Of a stretch of 64,000 bases of DNA, positions 10,306 to 20,858 are shown piece after piece. The position numbers and the translations under genes were made by a program. The notes beneath the pieces were generated by a model. It made no database searches and had not been told where the DNA came from. It saw nothing but the letters and a program-made list of their open reading frames with translations. The DNA comes from Impatiens glandulifera (taxonomy: Eukaryota; Streptophyta; Magnoliopsida; Ericales; Balsaminaceae): positions 90,754,846 through 90,818,845 of the forward strand of contig NC_061862.1 in assembly GCF_907164915.1 (NCBI RefSeq). The letters run 5' to 3'. The stretch's first letter is position 1. Each line of letters starts with the position of its first letter.

Positions 10306-11598
10306 GGAATAATGATAAATTTAAGACTGTGGTTGAAGCGATTTTTCAAATTTACGACTCTCCTAATATTTTATCATATATAGAACTCTCATTTCCTTAT
10401 TTAATTATATTTGAAACTGTCACTAACGTGTTAACTATTTAACATTAATTTAATTTTTTATTTACTTTTTTATTATTATATAACCTAGATATTTTATTTC
10501 TTTCTTTTCTTCATAAGACGCGTCCCAAATCAGCCTCTGTCGGAGCGTATGAGACCTCGAGTGATCGATGAAGTTGTGGGACAAGATCATCTTCTCTCCG
10601 AAAAATCATTTATTCGATCATCTGTAGACTGCAATCGTCTACCTTCTATCATCCTCTAGGGTCCTCCCGGTACTGGTAAGACCTCCATCGCCAGAGCCAT
10701 AGTTAATTCATGCTCCTCATCCTACAGATTCGTTTCTTTATCTGCCGTAACCGTTGGAGTTAAGGACATTAGAGACGTTGTAGAAGAAGCCAGAAAATTG
10801 AGAAAGATGAAGATAACCAAAAGAACTGTTTTGTTCATAGACGAAGTCCACAGGTTTAATAAATCTCAACAAGATTCCTTCTTACTAGTAATCGAAGATG
10901 GAACTATAGTTTTCATGGGAGCAACAACCGAAAACCCTTCCTTCCACTTGATAACTCCATTGTTATCTCGATGCAGGGTCCTCACGCTTAATCCGTTGAA
11001 ACCTAATCACATTTCATCGCTCATAAAGCGAGCTATAGCTGACAAAGATAAAGGCTTGCTCATCGGCCTAGTCAAAGGATTAACATCAATTGAAGTAGAT
11101 GAAGACGCAATATAGTTTCTGTCATTAAACAGCGACGAAGATGCCAGAGTCGCACTGAATGCCTTGGAGATTTCAACAACAATGGCATCTTCTCGTGCTA
11201 CCGAATGCAGTTCCATATGCAGAATCGTTGTTGAAGATGCAAAAGAAGCGATGCAGAATCGTTGTTGAAGATGCAAAAGAAGCGATGCAGAGTAAGCATC
11301 TAGCTTACGACACATCTGGCGAAGAACACTACAATATGATAATTTTCCTTCTGTGGACTGCATAACTCTTAATTTTCCTTCATGGATGATAAAATAAAGA
11401 AATAAATAAAATATTTAGGTTATATAATAATAAAAAAATAAATAAAAAATCAAATTAATGTTAAATAGTTAACGACGTTAGTGGCAGTTTCAAATATAAT
11501 TAAATAAGGAAAGGAGAGTTCTATAAATGATAAAATATTAAGAGAGTCATAAATTTGAAAAATCGCTCCAACCACAATCTTAAATTTATCATTATTCC
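10306..11598. mobile_element. Pack-MULE
   Basis: Long inverted ends (10306-10520 and 11382-11598, about 215 bp, highly similar by eye) begin GGAATAATGATAAATTTAAG and flank a host-gene fragment. No transposase is present. Long inverted ends plus captured gene sequence are the hallmark of Pack-MULEs. The flanks are TA-rich Helitron sequence, so the usual 9-bp target duplication cannot be resolved (TCTATATAT at the left, AATATATAT at the right). Confidence 0.8.
10525..11372 (+). pseudogene. WRNIP1/MgsA (RarA)-type AAA+ ATPase fragment
   Basis: The plus strand encodes most of the ATPase core of the Werner-helicase-interacting-protein family, which acts at stalled replication forks. It starts at PLSERMRPRVIDEVVGQDHL, then Walker A GPPGTGKT (about 10660-10683), Walker B LFIDEVHRFNK, sensor 1 GATTENPSF and LLSRCRV. 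It ends in DAKEAMQSKHLAYD and EEHYN. No introns are seen over this stretch. Lesions are TAG at 10657-10659 directly before Walker A, TAG at 11113-11115, and a 34-bp tandem duplication (11217-11284) that shifts the frame. The longest open piece is 10798-11115. It is a dead captured copy; the parent gene must be elsewhere. Confidence 0.85.
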
Positions 11599-11599
11599 C

Positions 11600-11911
11600 A
11601 ATATATATATATATAATGATGCTTAATTTTTAAAGTGTCTGAATTGCCGGGTCGAGAGCTGTGGTTAATTTGGATATATGTGAGAGTAAATAGATATTTG
11701 AGTCGGATTGTAGGTTGACCCGCCCATAAACTTAAAACGGTTAAAAATAAAATTAAAAATGTTATAGGTATGGTTCGAACTTGCAACATAACAAAACAAG
11801 TATAACTTTTTAACCAACTAAGCTAATAACACTTTATATTTTAAATTCAACCCAAAATTTGATAAACGCGTGACATTTTAACAATATAAGTTCAACTTTT
11901 TAACTAACTAA
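11600..11911. repeat. Helitron tandem unit 4
   Basis: This continues the unit interrupted by the Pack-MULE and repeats the order seen at 9561-9820, including the tRNA-like module on the minus strand (about 11772-11832). A fifth, shorter unit (11912-12111) starts with TCTATATATA and ends at the Helitron 3' terminus. Confidence 0.65.
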
Positions 11912-12111
11912 TCTATATATATATAATGATGCTTAATTTTTAAAGTGTCTGGATAGCCGGGTCGAGAGTTATGGTTAATTTGGATATATGTGAGAGTAAA
12001 TGGATACTTGAGTCGGATTGTGGGTTGACCCGCCCATAAAATTTTTACCGTAATATTTTTTTCACGATTTTTTATATTATTACTCGTGCAAATGCACGGG
12101 ATACATGCTAG

Positions 12112-12767
12112 TTATACTAGTGACCCTAAAAATTCCAACTCCTACAAATTTAAATATTATCCACTTGAGCAGCTGACATGTGAGTGGAATACTTAACCTG
12201 AATTTGCACAGTATATTTTTTAAAACAATGAATTTATTTATTTTGGATTAAATATTTTGTACACTTATATTTCATTGCCTCGCTTCAACCTAAAACGCTT
12301 TTAAACTCGTGATATTTTGATATTTTAAACCAATTATTATTACTGTGTGTTGTAATACCTTGATGAGTTATCACAATTTAATTTATATAACCAATAAAGC
12401 AAAACTACAAAATTGTTTGACAGTATATAGTTTATTCAAACAAGTTAATCAATTAGTTGAACCAAATAGAAGATATAATGACCAGATCTAAACTCCTCAA
12501 ATCTAAATATTATGCACTTGAGTTCCCACAAGTGGAACATGGACTTTTATTAAAACAATGAATTTAGCTATTTTGGATCTTAAAAAAGTTGTTCCACTAG
12601 TATCGAAAATTGCAGTTCACGACGAAAACCATATAATAGAAGGAAAGTATACATGATTGTTTTATAGAACAAAGTTTATACAAACAAGTATTTAATTAGA
12701 TAAACCAAATAACAGATAGTAAACAAATTTTATTGTATCGCATACGAGAGTAAATTTAACGACTTGA
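12112..12767. other. Spacer between Helitron and dehydrogenase remnant
   Basis: AT-rich DNA with no recognisable gene. By position it holds the 3' flank of the broken dehydrogenase gene, whose stop codon is at 12768-12770. Confidence 0.4.
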
Positions 12768-12802
12768 CTAATTAAGACGATCGATTATTGCCTTGGTTAA
12801 AT
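12768..12802 (-). pseudogene. Dehydrogenase pseudogene, last codons
   Basis: On the minus strand this reads TTKAIIDRLN-stop once the TAAAT target duplication is counted only once (the codons are DLTKAIIDRLN). It is the tail of the gene whose other parts are at 18527-18891 and 23644-24241. The first copia element inserted here, eleven codons before the stop. The join across the target duplication restores an open frame, which is why this short piece can be assigned. Confidence 0.75.
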
Positions 12803-13134
12803 TGAAGAAATAATTGATGAATATTGTTATGTGTAAATAAGTTTTGTTAAGAACACTTAATTAACTGTTAAGAATTGTTAGAAGTGTTGTTAGGAGCAGT
12901 TAATTAACTGCTAAGATTTGTTAGAAGTGTTGTTAGGAGCAGTTAAGTAACTGCTAGAAGTTTTAAATAACTGAAAGTACAGAGACCACTTTGTATAAGT
13001 ATAAATACACTAATAAGAGAAATAAAATATCATCGGGTCATATTTTCTCATTTCACTCTTCTCATATATCTTCCAGCTATTGATTCTTACATCTATTAGT
13101 TATCTTGTAAACAAATTCAGATTGAATTTGTTCA
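12803..13134 (+). repeat. 5' LTR of copia element 1
   Basis: A 332-bp LTR, TGAAG to TTCA. Inside is a tandem repeat of about 43 bp (the phrase GAAGTGTTGTTAGGAGCAGT recurs). TATAAATAC lies near 13000. Against the 3' LTR I count by eye about eight or nine substitutions and one 6-bp indel. Confidence 0.95.
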
Positions 13135-13146
13135 TGGTATCAGAGC
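13135..13146 (+). other. Primer binding site of copia element 1
   Basis: TGGTATCAGAGC, complementary to initiator tRNA-Met, directly after the LTR. Confidence 0.93.
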
Positions 13147-13257
13147 ATCTAGTTGAGTGAAGAAAGAAGATCAATCCGAAGTTACTCAAGACATGACATC
13201 CAATTTTGTAACTCCACCAGTAAGCCCTAACCCTAACTCAAGCCCTAACGAAAATCG

Positions 13258-14820
13258 ATGCTATTTCCGTCAATCCCTACTGTTCCAATTCTAATTTTGA
13301 CAAATCCAGTCCATATTCCTGTTGATACACCGATTCCGATCGTCAACCACATGCCAACAAAAAGAAAATACAACAATGATCCACTTATCATTCATTCAGC
13401 TGATCATCCTGGTCTCTACATTACTACATCGATTCTCACTGGTAGGGAAACCTACTTTGGATGGATTTTAAGTGTCAGACTAGCATTACAAGCCAAAATC
13501 AAGATAGGTTTCATTGATGGCTCTTATCCGCAACCAAAGGAAATTGATGAAGGTGATCAACGGGGGATTGTAGATGCTCTTTTAAGAGCATGGATTATGA
13601 ATACGATCGAACCAAAGATTGCAAGAAGATTCCAGTCAAAGAAAACAAGTCGTGATCTATGGATTGAAGTAAAATCTCGCTATGAAGGCAACAATGGACC
13701 GAGAAGGTATGGATTACAAAAGGATATAAGCTTCGTGCAACAAGCAGATCTAGATCTTGAAGAATATTACTCTAAGGTAAGGCTTCTATGGGATGAGATG
13801 ATGGGATTGAAACCACTTCGTAGATGTAGATGTCAAGGAATGAAAAATGATTGTGATGGATGTTTTCTTGAAGCACAAATGCTTCAAGATGACGAAGAGC
13901 TGAAACTATTACAATTTCTAATGGGACTAGAGGAGAGGTACGAGTATGTGAATGATCAGATTCTGCTTCAAGATCCTTGGCCAGACGTTTACAAATCATT
14001 CACAATGCTACAGAATGTGGAGAAGAAATCAAAACAGAAGAGGCCTTACCAAGAGTCAACAATGATAATGAAAGAAGAAAACTCAAAGACTGTAAATCAG
14101 TTTATTGAAAAGAGTAAGAACAAAAATGCATATTGTTCTCACTGTGGAGGAAAAGGACATATCAAGGAAGGTTTTTACAAACTTGTAGGCTACCCTGAAT
14201 GGTGGAAGCAACCTAAAGAAGGAACTGTGAAGAGAAAGAACACAGGAATTGCAGTAAATTCAACTGCTGAAAAAGAAGATGTTGAAGACATGTCGATGGA
14301 GGAATATCGAATGTATAAACAGTTTCTGAAAAATATGCGAGAGATTAAGAATAAAGGAATTGGCTCCACTTCCTCTGCAGGTAAGTCATCTTATCATAAT
14401 TTATTTAATTTGAATATATTTGATTATAACCTTAGCATGAATGAACATATAGGCATAGAAAATAAATGGTTAATTGATTCTGGAGCATCATTCCATATAT
14501 GTAACAACAAAAGTTTTTATACTGATATTAAGAATCTTGATTTGCCTAAGACAATGTACTTAACAGATGGAACTTGTAGAAACATAACTAAAATAGGAAC
14601 AGTAAAACTTTTTGAGAACTTTGAACTTAAGGATGTATTATTTGCACATTCTTTCAAATATTGTTTAATAGCAGTATCCAAACTTACAAAAAAAAAGATG
14701 AACTGTATTTTCTCAGAATCCAATTGTTTTTTGCAGGACCTTAATAAAGAGGTCAAAGTGAGTATTGGGAAAAGGATTGGAAATCTATATTTTCTTGAAG
14801 ACGGTCCAGTCCATCTTTGA
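13258..14820 (+). pseudogene. Copia 1 gag and protease frame
   Basis: An open frame of 520 codons. An upstream ATG at 13193 in another frame (MTSNFVTPPVSPNPNSSPNE) suggests the natural start was there and an indel shifted it. Residues about 45-270 are a copia-type gag domain (DNPLIIH-type opening, YFGWILSVRLAL). The CCHC knuckle at about 292-305 reads CSHCGGKGHIKEGF, so its last cysteine is lost. The aspartic protease motif WLIDSGASFH is at about 404-413. The frame runs out into a stop at 14818, and integrase continues in another frame. Confidence 0.88.
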
Positions 14821-14822
14821 AC

Positions 14823-15872
14823 ATTTTTTTCTTTCATTTCAATTCTGTTAATAATGTTGTTGATTTCTCTCTTTTCCATAAGAGACTTGGACACCCAGCA
14901 GATGGTGTATTAAAATCTGTATTTCCTGACTTGGTTAATAAAAAAATTCATTGTTCCACATGTCCTCTTGCAAAAATGCAAAGATCACCTTTCAAACAAA
15001 GTGTCTCTAAAACTAAGAAATTTTTTGAATTAATACATGTTGATATATGGGGACCATATCGAGAACCGTCCATTATAGATTCACCATATATGTTGACTAT
15101 AGTGGATGATTTCTCCAGGTGTACTTGGATTTTTTTAATTTCAAACAAGATTCTTATATTTGATAAATTACAGTTTTTTATGTTAATGGTTAAAAACCAA
15201 TATGATACCACTATTAAAGTTATTAGAACAGATAAGGGAACTGAATTCTTGAATGAAAAATGTTCAGATTTGTTTAATTTTTTAGGAATTGTTCATCAAA
15301 CCTCTTGTACATATTCACCACAACAAAATGGTGTGGTTGAAAGGAAACATAAACATTTGATACAAGTTGCAAGGTCATTAATGATTGAGTCAAAATTAGA
15401 ATCAAAATTTTGGCCATATACTTTATTGACTGCAGCATATCTTATTGATAGAACTCCCACAAATGTTTTAAATGGTAAAACACCAATTGAAATATTATGT
15501 GGAAAGAAACCAGAATATAAGACACTTAAAGTCTTTGGATGTATTTGTTATACAACAAATATTATGCCTAACAAATCAAAATTTGATAATAGAGCTAGCA
15601 AATGTATCTTTTTAGGATATCCTTTAAATAAAAAAGGATATACAGTATACAATATCAACACTGGAGATATAAATGTCTCTAGGGATGCAGTTTTCCATGA
15701 AGAATTATATTTTTCAAAGGAATTCAAAGAAAATGAAACTGAAACATTTGAATACAAATCAAGTGAATTACCTTATTTTTTTGATGACAATATAGAAAAT
15801 TCAGATTCTGATGAGATTAATCTGGAACATCAGAATCCTGAAATTATTGAAGAAAATGAAAAGTTTTTTTAA
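14823..15872 (+). pseudogene. Copia 1 integrase frame
   Basis: It opens with the pre-integrase zinc-binding segment (HKRLGHP ... HCSTCPLAKM). The integrase core follows with catalytic D (HVDIWGP, codon 15042), D (RTDKGTEF, codon 15231) and E (GVVERKH, codon 15339). The last two are 35 residues apart, matching the DD35E rule. This enzyme would insert the cDNA. A frameshift near a T-run at 14823-14830 separates it from protease, and another at about 15855-15870 separates it from reverse transcriptase. Confidence 0.9.
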
Positions 15873-16663
15873 CTCTCCAGATTTAGAATCGGTTGATCAG
15901 CCGAATGTTATTCCACAAGAAGATATACCTTCTATAGTGTCTATTGATGTTCCAAATGATAATTGTAGAAGAAGTTCTAGAAATATTAATCCACCAGTGT
16001 GGATGAAAGACTATGTTGCAAGTCAAGTTGAAATGAATGGAAAAAATAAATCAGTATATTCACCACCTTCTTTTCCATATGTTTCAACCTATACAGATTC
16101 AAAGTATATAGAATTTCTTGGTAATATTGATCAATTCACTGAACCAGTGAATTATAAACAAGCTGTTTCAAGTCCAGAATGGGTTAAGGCAATGAATGCT
16201 GAGTTAAATGATTTAAATCAGAACAAAACTTGGACATTAACAGAATTGCCTAAAGGAAAAAAGGCAATTGGATGTCGATGGATTTATAAGACAAAATTAA
16301 ATGCAAATGGAAGTATTGATAAGTACAAAGCCAGATTAGTGGCAAAGGGGTATAATCAAATAGATGGAATAGATTTTCATCAAGTTTATGCTCCTGTAGC
16401 TAAAACTGTAACAATACGATCATTGTTTGCATTGACAGCTGCAAATAAATGGTATTTACATCAAATAGATGTAAATAATGCTTTCTTACATGGTTGTCTT
16501 GAAGAAGATTTATATATGAAAATACCTGAAGGTTTTAAAGGTGCTTCACCAAAACAGGTATGTAAACTTAATAAAAGTTTATATGGATTGAAACAATCAT
16601 CTAGACAATGACATTTACAGATATCTAATATTTTGAATGATATTGGTTTTATTAAGTCTGGAA
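15811..16663 (+). pseudogene. Copia 1 reverse transcriptase, N-terminal half
   Basis: The copia RT begins at [20 protein letters not shown] and runs through [16 protein letters not shown] and the first catalytic aspartate in [11 protein letters not shown] to [16 protein letters not shown] at 16609-16611 replaces the conserved tryptophan after RQ. The frame then continues (NILNDIGFIKSG) until the MITE at 16664. Confidence 0.9.
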
Positions 16664-17175
16664 CAAGGCTGTCAAAATCGAGAGTTTACGTAGAATCGTT
16701 AGCCAATTATAAACTCGTAAAACCTAGAGTTTACGTGAAATCGTAAGAGTTTAATTTGAAAAAATAATAGTTATATATTATTATTATTTTATATATAATT
16801 AAGGATTTTATACTTAACAAATTTTAAGAAATTATATACTTTAATATAAAATTAATTAAATAATAATAATAAATAAATAACACTATAAAAAATTACAATT
16901 ACAAAATTAATTATATTAATTAATTAATTTAAATAAATAATAACTTTATTTTTTAATTTTTTAATATAAATTTGTTTTTTTAAAGTAAAATCGTATAGAA
17001 TCGTAAAATCGAAATTATTTATGAACTCGCAAAATCGTAAAATCTTATTATCGCAAATTTAAAATCGTAAGAGTTTACCTATTTAAGAGTTTACTTAAAA
17101 TCAGACTCGTTAACCTAATGTGAAATCGTAAAATCGTAAGATTTTAAGAGTCAACTCGAGATTTTGACAGCCTTG
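16664..17175. mobile_element. hAT-type MITE inside copia element 1
   Basis: 512 bp with inverted ends CAAGGCTGTCAAAATC and GATTTTGACAGCCTTG. It is flanked by an exact 8-bp duplication GTCTGGAA (16656-16663 and 17176-17183). Subterminal CGTAAAATCGTAAGA words occur on both sides, and the core is AT-rich without coding capacity. The 8-bp duplication points to hAT transposase as the mobilising enzyme. Confidence 0.93.
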
Positions 17176-17183
17176 GTCTGGAA

Positions 17184-18202
17184 ATGACCATTGTTTGTTT
17201 ATTAAAACTGAAGGCATTCATATCATTTGTTTGTTAATGTATGTAGATGATATTCTTATAGCAGGAAATTCATTACAACATATTAATAATGTTAAAGAAG
17301 CTATTAACAGTAGATTTCAAATTAAAGATCTAGAAAATGCTAAATATTTTTTAGGTCTTGAAATAATGCAAACTGATACAGGAATTTACATAAATCAAAG
17401 AAAGTATATACTTGATTTGGTTTCAGATTTAGGTTTGATTGGTGGTAAACCAGCTTTCACTCCTATGACTAAAGGTATTTAACTTACCAAAGAACCAATT
17501 GATGATTCTCTTTGTGATTGTGAAAAATATAGAAAATTGGTTGAAAGATTGTTATATTTGAACTTTACTAGGCCAGACATTGCTTATTCAGTTCAAAAGC
17601 TTATCCAATATATTAATAAGCCTTTACAATCACATTTTAATGCAACAATTCAAGTTATCAAATATTTGAAAGGAACACCATTATTGGGTTTATTTTATTC
17701 ATCTCAGAATAATCTTAAAATTGCTGCTTTTTTGGATAGTGATTGGGCATCATGTTTTGACACTCGTAAATCTCTTTCTGGATATTGTATATATGCAGGG
17801 AATGCATTAATTGCATGGAAGACTAAGAAACAACAAACTGTTTCTAGATCTTCAGCTGAAGCTGAATATAGGAGTATGGCAGTCACAATTTGTGAGTTAC
17901 AATGGATTAGTTTTTTGCTTGCTGATTTTAAAATGCAGGTTGAATTACCAATTGTTCTTCATTGTGACAACAAAGCTGCAATGCATATAACGCAAAATCC
18001 GGTATTTCATGAACGAACAAAGCATATTGACATTGATTGTCATGTGGTAAGAAATAAGTATAAAGAAGGTTTTATTTCTTTAACACATATTGCTACTGGT
18101 TTACAAAATGCAAATATATTTACCAAGGCACTTGAAGTCAAACAATTTCAAGAATTGAGATTCAAGTTATTCTTACAAGATTTTCATCTTGAGGGGGAGT
18201 GA
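17184..18202 (+). pseudogene. Copia 1 reverse transcriptase C-terminal half and RNase H
   Basis: This picks up after the MITE at NDHCLFIKTEG and contains the polymerase box LMYVDDILIAG (about 17238-17270). A TAA at 17480-17482 interrupts it (TKGI-stop-LTKEP). The RNase H part follows with DSDWASC, SRSSAEAEYRSM, CDNKAAMHI and HIDIDCHVVRNK, which hold the expected acidic residues. It ends at 18200-18202, overlapping the first bases of the 3' LTR. Confidence 0.92.
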
Positions 18203-18526
18203 AGAAATAATTGATGAATATTGTTAAGTGTAAATAAGTGTTATTAAGAACAATTAATTAACTGTTAAGAATTGTTAGAAGTGTTGTTAGGAGCAGTTAA
18301 TTAACTGCTAAGATTTGTTAGAAGTGTTGTTAGGAGCAGTTAAGTAACTGCTAGAAGTTTTAAATAACTGAAAGTACAGGGACCACTTTGTATAAGTATA
18401 AATACAAAGAGAAATAAAATATCATTGGGTCATATTTTCTCATTTCACTCTTCTCATATATCTTCCAGCTATTGATTCTTACATCTATTAGTCATCTTGT
18501 AAACAAATTCAGATTGAATTTTTTCA
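18200..18526 (+). repeat. 3' LTR of copia element 1
   Basis: A 327-bp direct repeat of 12803-13134, preceded by the polypurine tract and followed by the TAAAT duplication. Confidence 0.95.
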
Positions 18527-18891
18527 TAAATCCACGGGTGCTGAATTTGTCGTGCTAAAGCCTCCATCTAACAACAAATTCACCCCGCTAACATACCTCG
18601 ATTCGTCGCTCCTTAAGAAAACTGCCACCTCCCCACATCGTCAGCCTCAAGCATCACTCCCTTCAAGACAGCTGTCTCTGACACCACACGAGCCATCGTT
18701 TCAAGGTCCAATGGAGACATAGTCCCTTTGAGTATCCCAGTAAAGACGGAATACGGCGATATGCAATTCACCCTAATTCCGTGTTGTCCCAACTCCACAC
18801 ATAGATTCTTTGTCACTTGTCAGTCCCACCAATGCATGCTTGGTTGAAGTTTATATGTGAGACGCTAAACATACCACCTCCGAAACACAAC
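18527..18891 (-). pseudogene. Dehydrogenase pseudogene, C-terminal half
   Basis: On the minus strand this encodes the second half of a classical short-chain dehydrogenase of the secoisolariciresinol/xanthoxin dehydrogenase type (NAD-dependent oxidation of a secondary alcohol). Visible in order: GGGMFSVSHI, TSTKHALVGLT, TKNLCVELGQHGIRVNCISPY, then DESRYVSGVNLLLDGGFST and NSAPVDL. A 2-bp loss removes the catalytic tyrosine of YxxxK while the lysine survives. A 7-bp duplication-like insert follows GLT, and a further frame change precedes DESRYVSG. The TGA that now ends the frame comes from the copia LTR edge. Confidence 0.85.
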
Positions 18892-19260
18892 TGTTAGGAT
18901 TTGTATCTCCCAAATCCTACCAGCTTGAAAACAATCTGTAAAAACACAAGAAATAAGAACACAAGAACACACAGATTTATAGTGGTTCACTCAAATTGAG
19001 CTACATCCACTTCAGCCACCACCAGATTTACTATGAAGAAGAAGAAGGAATACAGAGTTTTTGCCTCACACTTTATCTCTCTAGAATTCTGTCTCCACCA
19101 TGTAAACCCTTAATAATTACATATTTATAGGGTAAATATTCAGGTAATAAACCTAAATAACTTTGGTCAGGCCCAAGCCCAAAACCAAAAAAAGATAAAC
19201 CCAATAAACTCTAATTAACAATGTAGAGTTTATTATAAGTGTAGGCTCCATAACTCAACA
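18892..19260 (-). repeat. 3' LTR of copia element 2
   Basis: A 369-bp LTR, TGTTAGGATT to CTCAACA on the plus strand. It lies next to the purine-rich tract (19261-19274, AAGTGGGAGAT on the minus strand). Confidence 0.95.
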
Positions 19261-19322
19261 ATCTCCCACTTGGAGACTAACTTCATCATCTCTCGATCGG
19301 TGGTGGCTTTCCATTCGGTTTC

Positions 19323-20856
19323 TTAACGAAGAAGACCAACTGAAGTTGCACACAACTTCAGTTTCTCATTTGTCACAGCTTTCGTCAACATATCAGCTGG
19401 ATTCTCACTCCCGGGAATCTTCTCAAGAGCTAATACTCAATCTTCTAAAGCTGACCGGATGAAATGATAACGAACCTGTATATGCTTCGTCCTGCCATGA
19501 TAAACAGGATTCTTTGCCAAATGAATGGCACTCTGACTGTCGCATCGCAACACACTTCCCTCGTAGTCTTGACCCAATTCTCGCAAAAAAGGTTGTAACC
19601 ACATCATCTCCTTAGTAGCTTTTGTCACAGCAATATACTCTGCCTCACAACTAGAAAGAGCAACAATCTTCTGCAATTTTGAAACCCAACTGATTGCAGT
19701 ACCTCCCAAAGTATAAATGTACCCTGTTGTGCTCTTCTTACTATCAACATCACCACCATTGTCAGCATCAACATATCCTTCCAATCCCATATTAGACTTT
19801 CGAAAACACAAAGCAAGACCCGTACTTCCTCTTAAGTATCGTAGTATCCACTTTACTGCTTCCCAATGTTGTCTACCCGGATTGCTCATGAATCTGCTAA
19901 CAACTCCCACTGCATGTGCTATGTCTGGTCTTGTGCAAACCATCGCATACATAATACAACCAATGGCAGAGGCATAAGGAACAGTTGCCATGTAATTTTT
20001 CTCCTCCTCTGTTGAAGGCGTCTGATCTTTAGATAGTCTGAAGTGACTAGCTAAGGGGGTAGTAACTGGTTTTGCATCATACAAGTTGAACCTGCTAAGA
20101 ACTTTCTTCACATATTCTTCTTGTGAAAGCTTGAGAACTTCTTCATCCCTGAAAATTCTCATCCCAAGGATTTGTTTTACAGCACCCAAATCTTTCATTG
20201 CAAACTTTTCAGACAACTCTTTCTTAAGCTTGTTAATCTCATACAAGCTTGCTCCAGCAATCGACATGTCATCAACGTAGAGAAGAAGAATAATGTACGA
20301 TTTATCAAACCTCTTGATATAGCAGCAATGATCAGCTTCACACCTCAAAAAATTGTTACTTTTCATGAAGCTATCAAACTTCTTGTACCATTGCCTTGGA
20401 GTCTGTTTCAAACCATACAGACTCTTCTGAAGCTTACACACATGCTCATCTTTTCCTTTGATTTCAAATCCTTCTGGTTGTCGCATGTAAATCTCTTCAT
20501 CTAAATCACCATGAAGAAAAGCAGTTTTGACATCCATTTGTTGAAGATGAAGGTCTTCTTTCACAACCAAACTCAAAATAGTTCTGATCGTCATCAATTT
20601 AACTACTGGAGAGAAGATCTCATTGTAGTCAATACCTTCTTTCTGTTGAAATCCTTTCACAACCAATCTTGCCTTGTACCTCATGGTTTTATCATGTTCT
20701 TCTTTAATCCTAAAGATCCATTTGTTGTGAAGTGTTTTCTTTCCATTTGGTAGATCAGTGAGCTCCCAAGTCTGATTCAACATTAAAGAGTCTATCTCAT
20801 CTTTCATAGCAGACTCCCACTTAATCGATTCATCAGATTATATTGCTTCCTCATAA
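19323..20856 (-). CDS. Copia 2 pol, reverse transcriptase and RNase H
   Basis: This is in the same frame as the upstream gag-integrase part but separated by two TAA codons (20859-20861 and 20838-20840). The open part begins at MKDEIDSLM (20807). RT runs from WELTDLPNGKKTLHNKWIFR through QMDVKTAFLHGDLDEEIYM to LLYVDDMSIAG. RNase H follows with DADNGGDVDSKKSTTGYIY, SSCEAEYIAVTKATKE and CDSQSAIHLAKNP. A TGA at 19437-19439 comes before the usual C-terminal tail (NPADMLTKAV), which ends at 19323. All catalytic motifs are intact. The three nonsense codons are the only visible damage. Confidence 0.9.
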
Positions 20857-20858
20857 CA

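Larger units (their letters stand above)
9561..12111 (+). mobile_element. Helitron with tandem internal units
   Basis: The 5' end is TC (TCTATATATA) preceded by A. The 3' end is CTAG (12108-12111) followed by T, as expected for insertion between A and T. A hairpin stem of eight pairs (12083-12100, CTCGTGCA/TGCACGGG) lies seven bases before CTAG. The interior has repeated units and no Rep/helicase gene, so the element is non-autonomous. A Pack-MULE at 10306-11598 has inserted into it. The termini fit the rolling-circle transposon rules well; the 5' boundary is less certain because TCTATATATA recurs inside. Confidence 0.75.
12803..18526 (+). mobile_element. Ty1-copia element 1, with both LTRs
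   Basis: Complete structure: LTR 12803-13134, primer site 13135-13146 (TGGTATCAGAGC), gag, protease, integrase, reverse transcriptase, RNase H, polypurine tract GAGGGGGAG (18191-18199), LTR 18200-18526. The 5-bp target duplication TAAAT is exact (12798-12802 and 18527-18531). Gene order protease-integrase-RT marks it as copia. It sits in the last coding stretch of a dehydrogenase gene and is itself interrupted by an hAT-type MITE at 16664-17175. Confidence 0.96.

Noticed and set aside
9558..11789. Three nearly identical minus-strand frames starting M(L)QVRTIPITFLILFL, like a secreted peptide family
   Set aside because: They are copies of the Helitron tandem unit. The frame crosses the tRNA-like module and ends in TA repeats, so the signal-peptide look is an AT-rich artefact.
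20172..20504. Plus-strand frames opposite copia 2 pol (and similar ones opposite gag and integrase)
   Set aside because: They are antisense shadows of a strongly supported minus-strand polyprotein.
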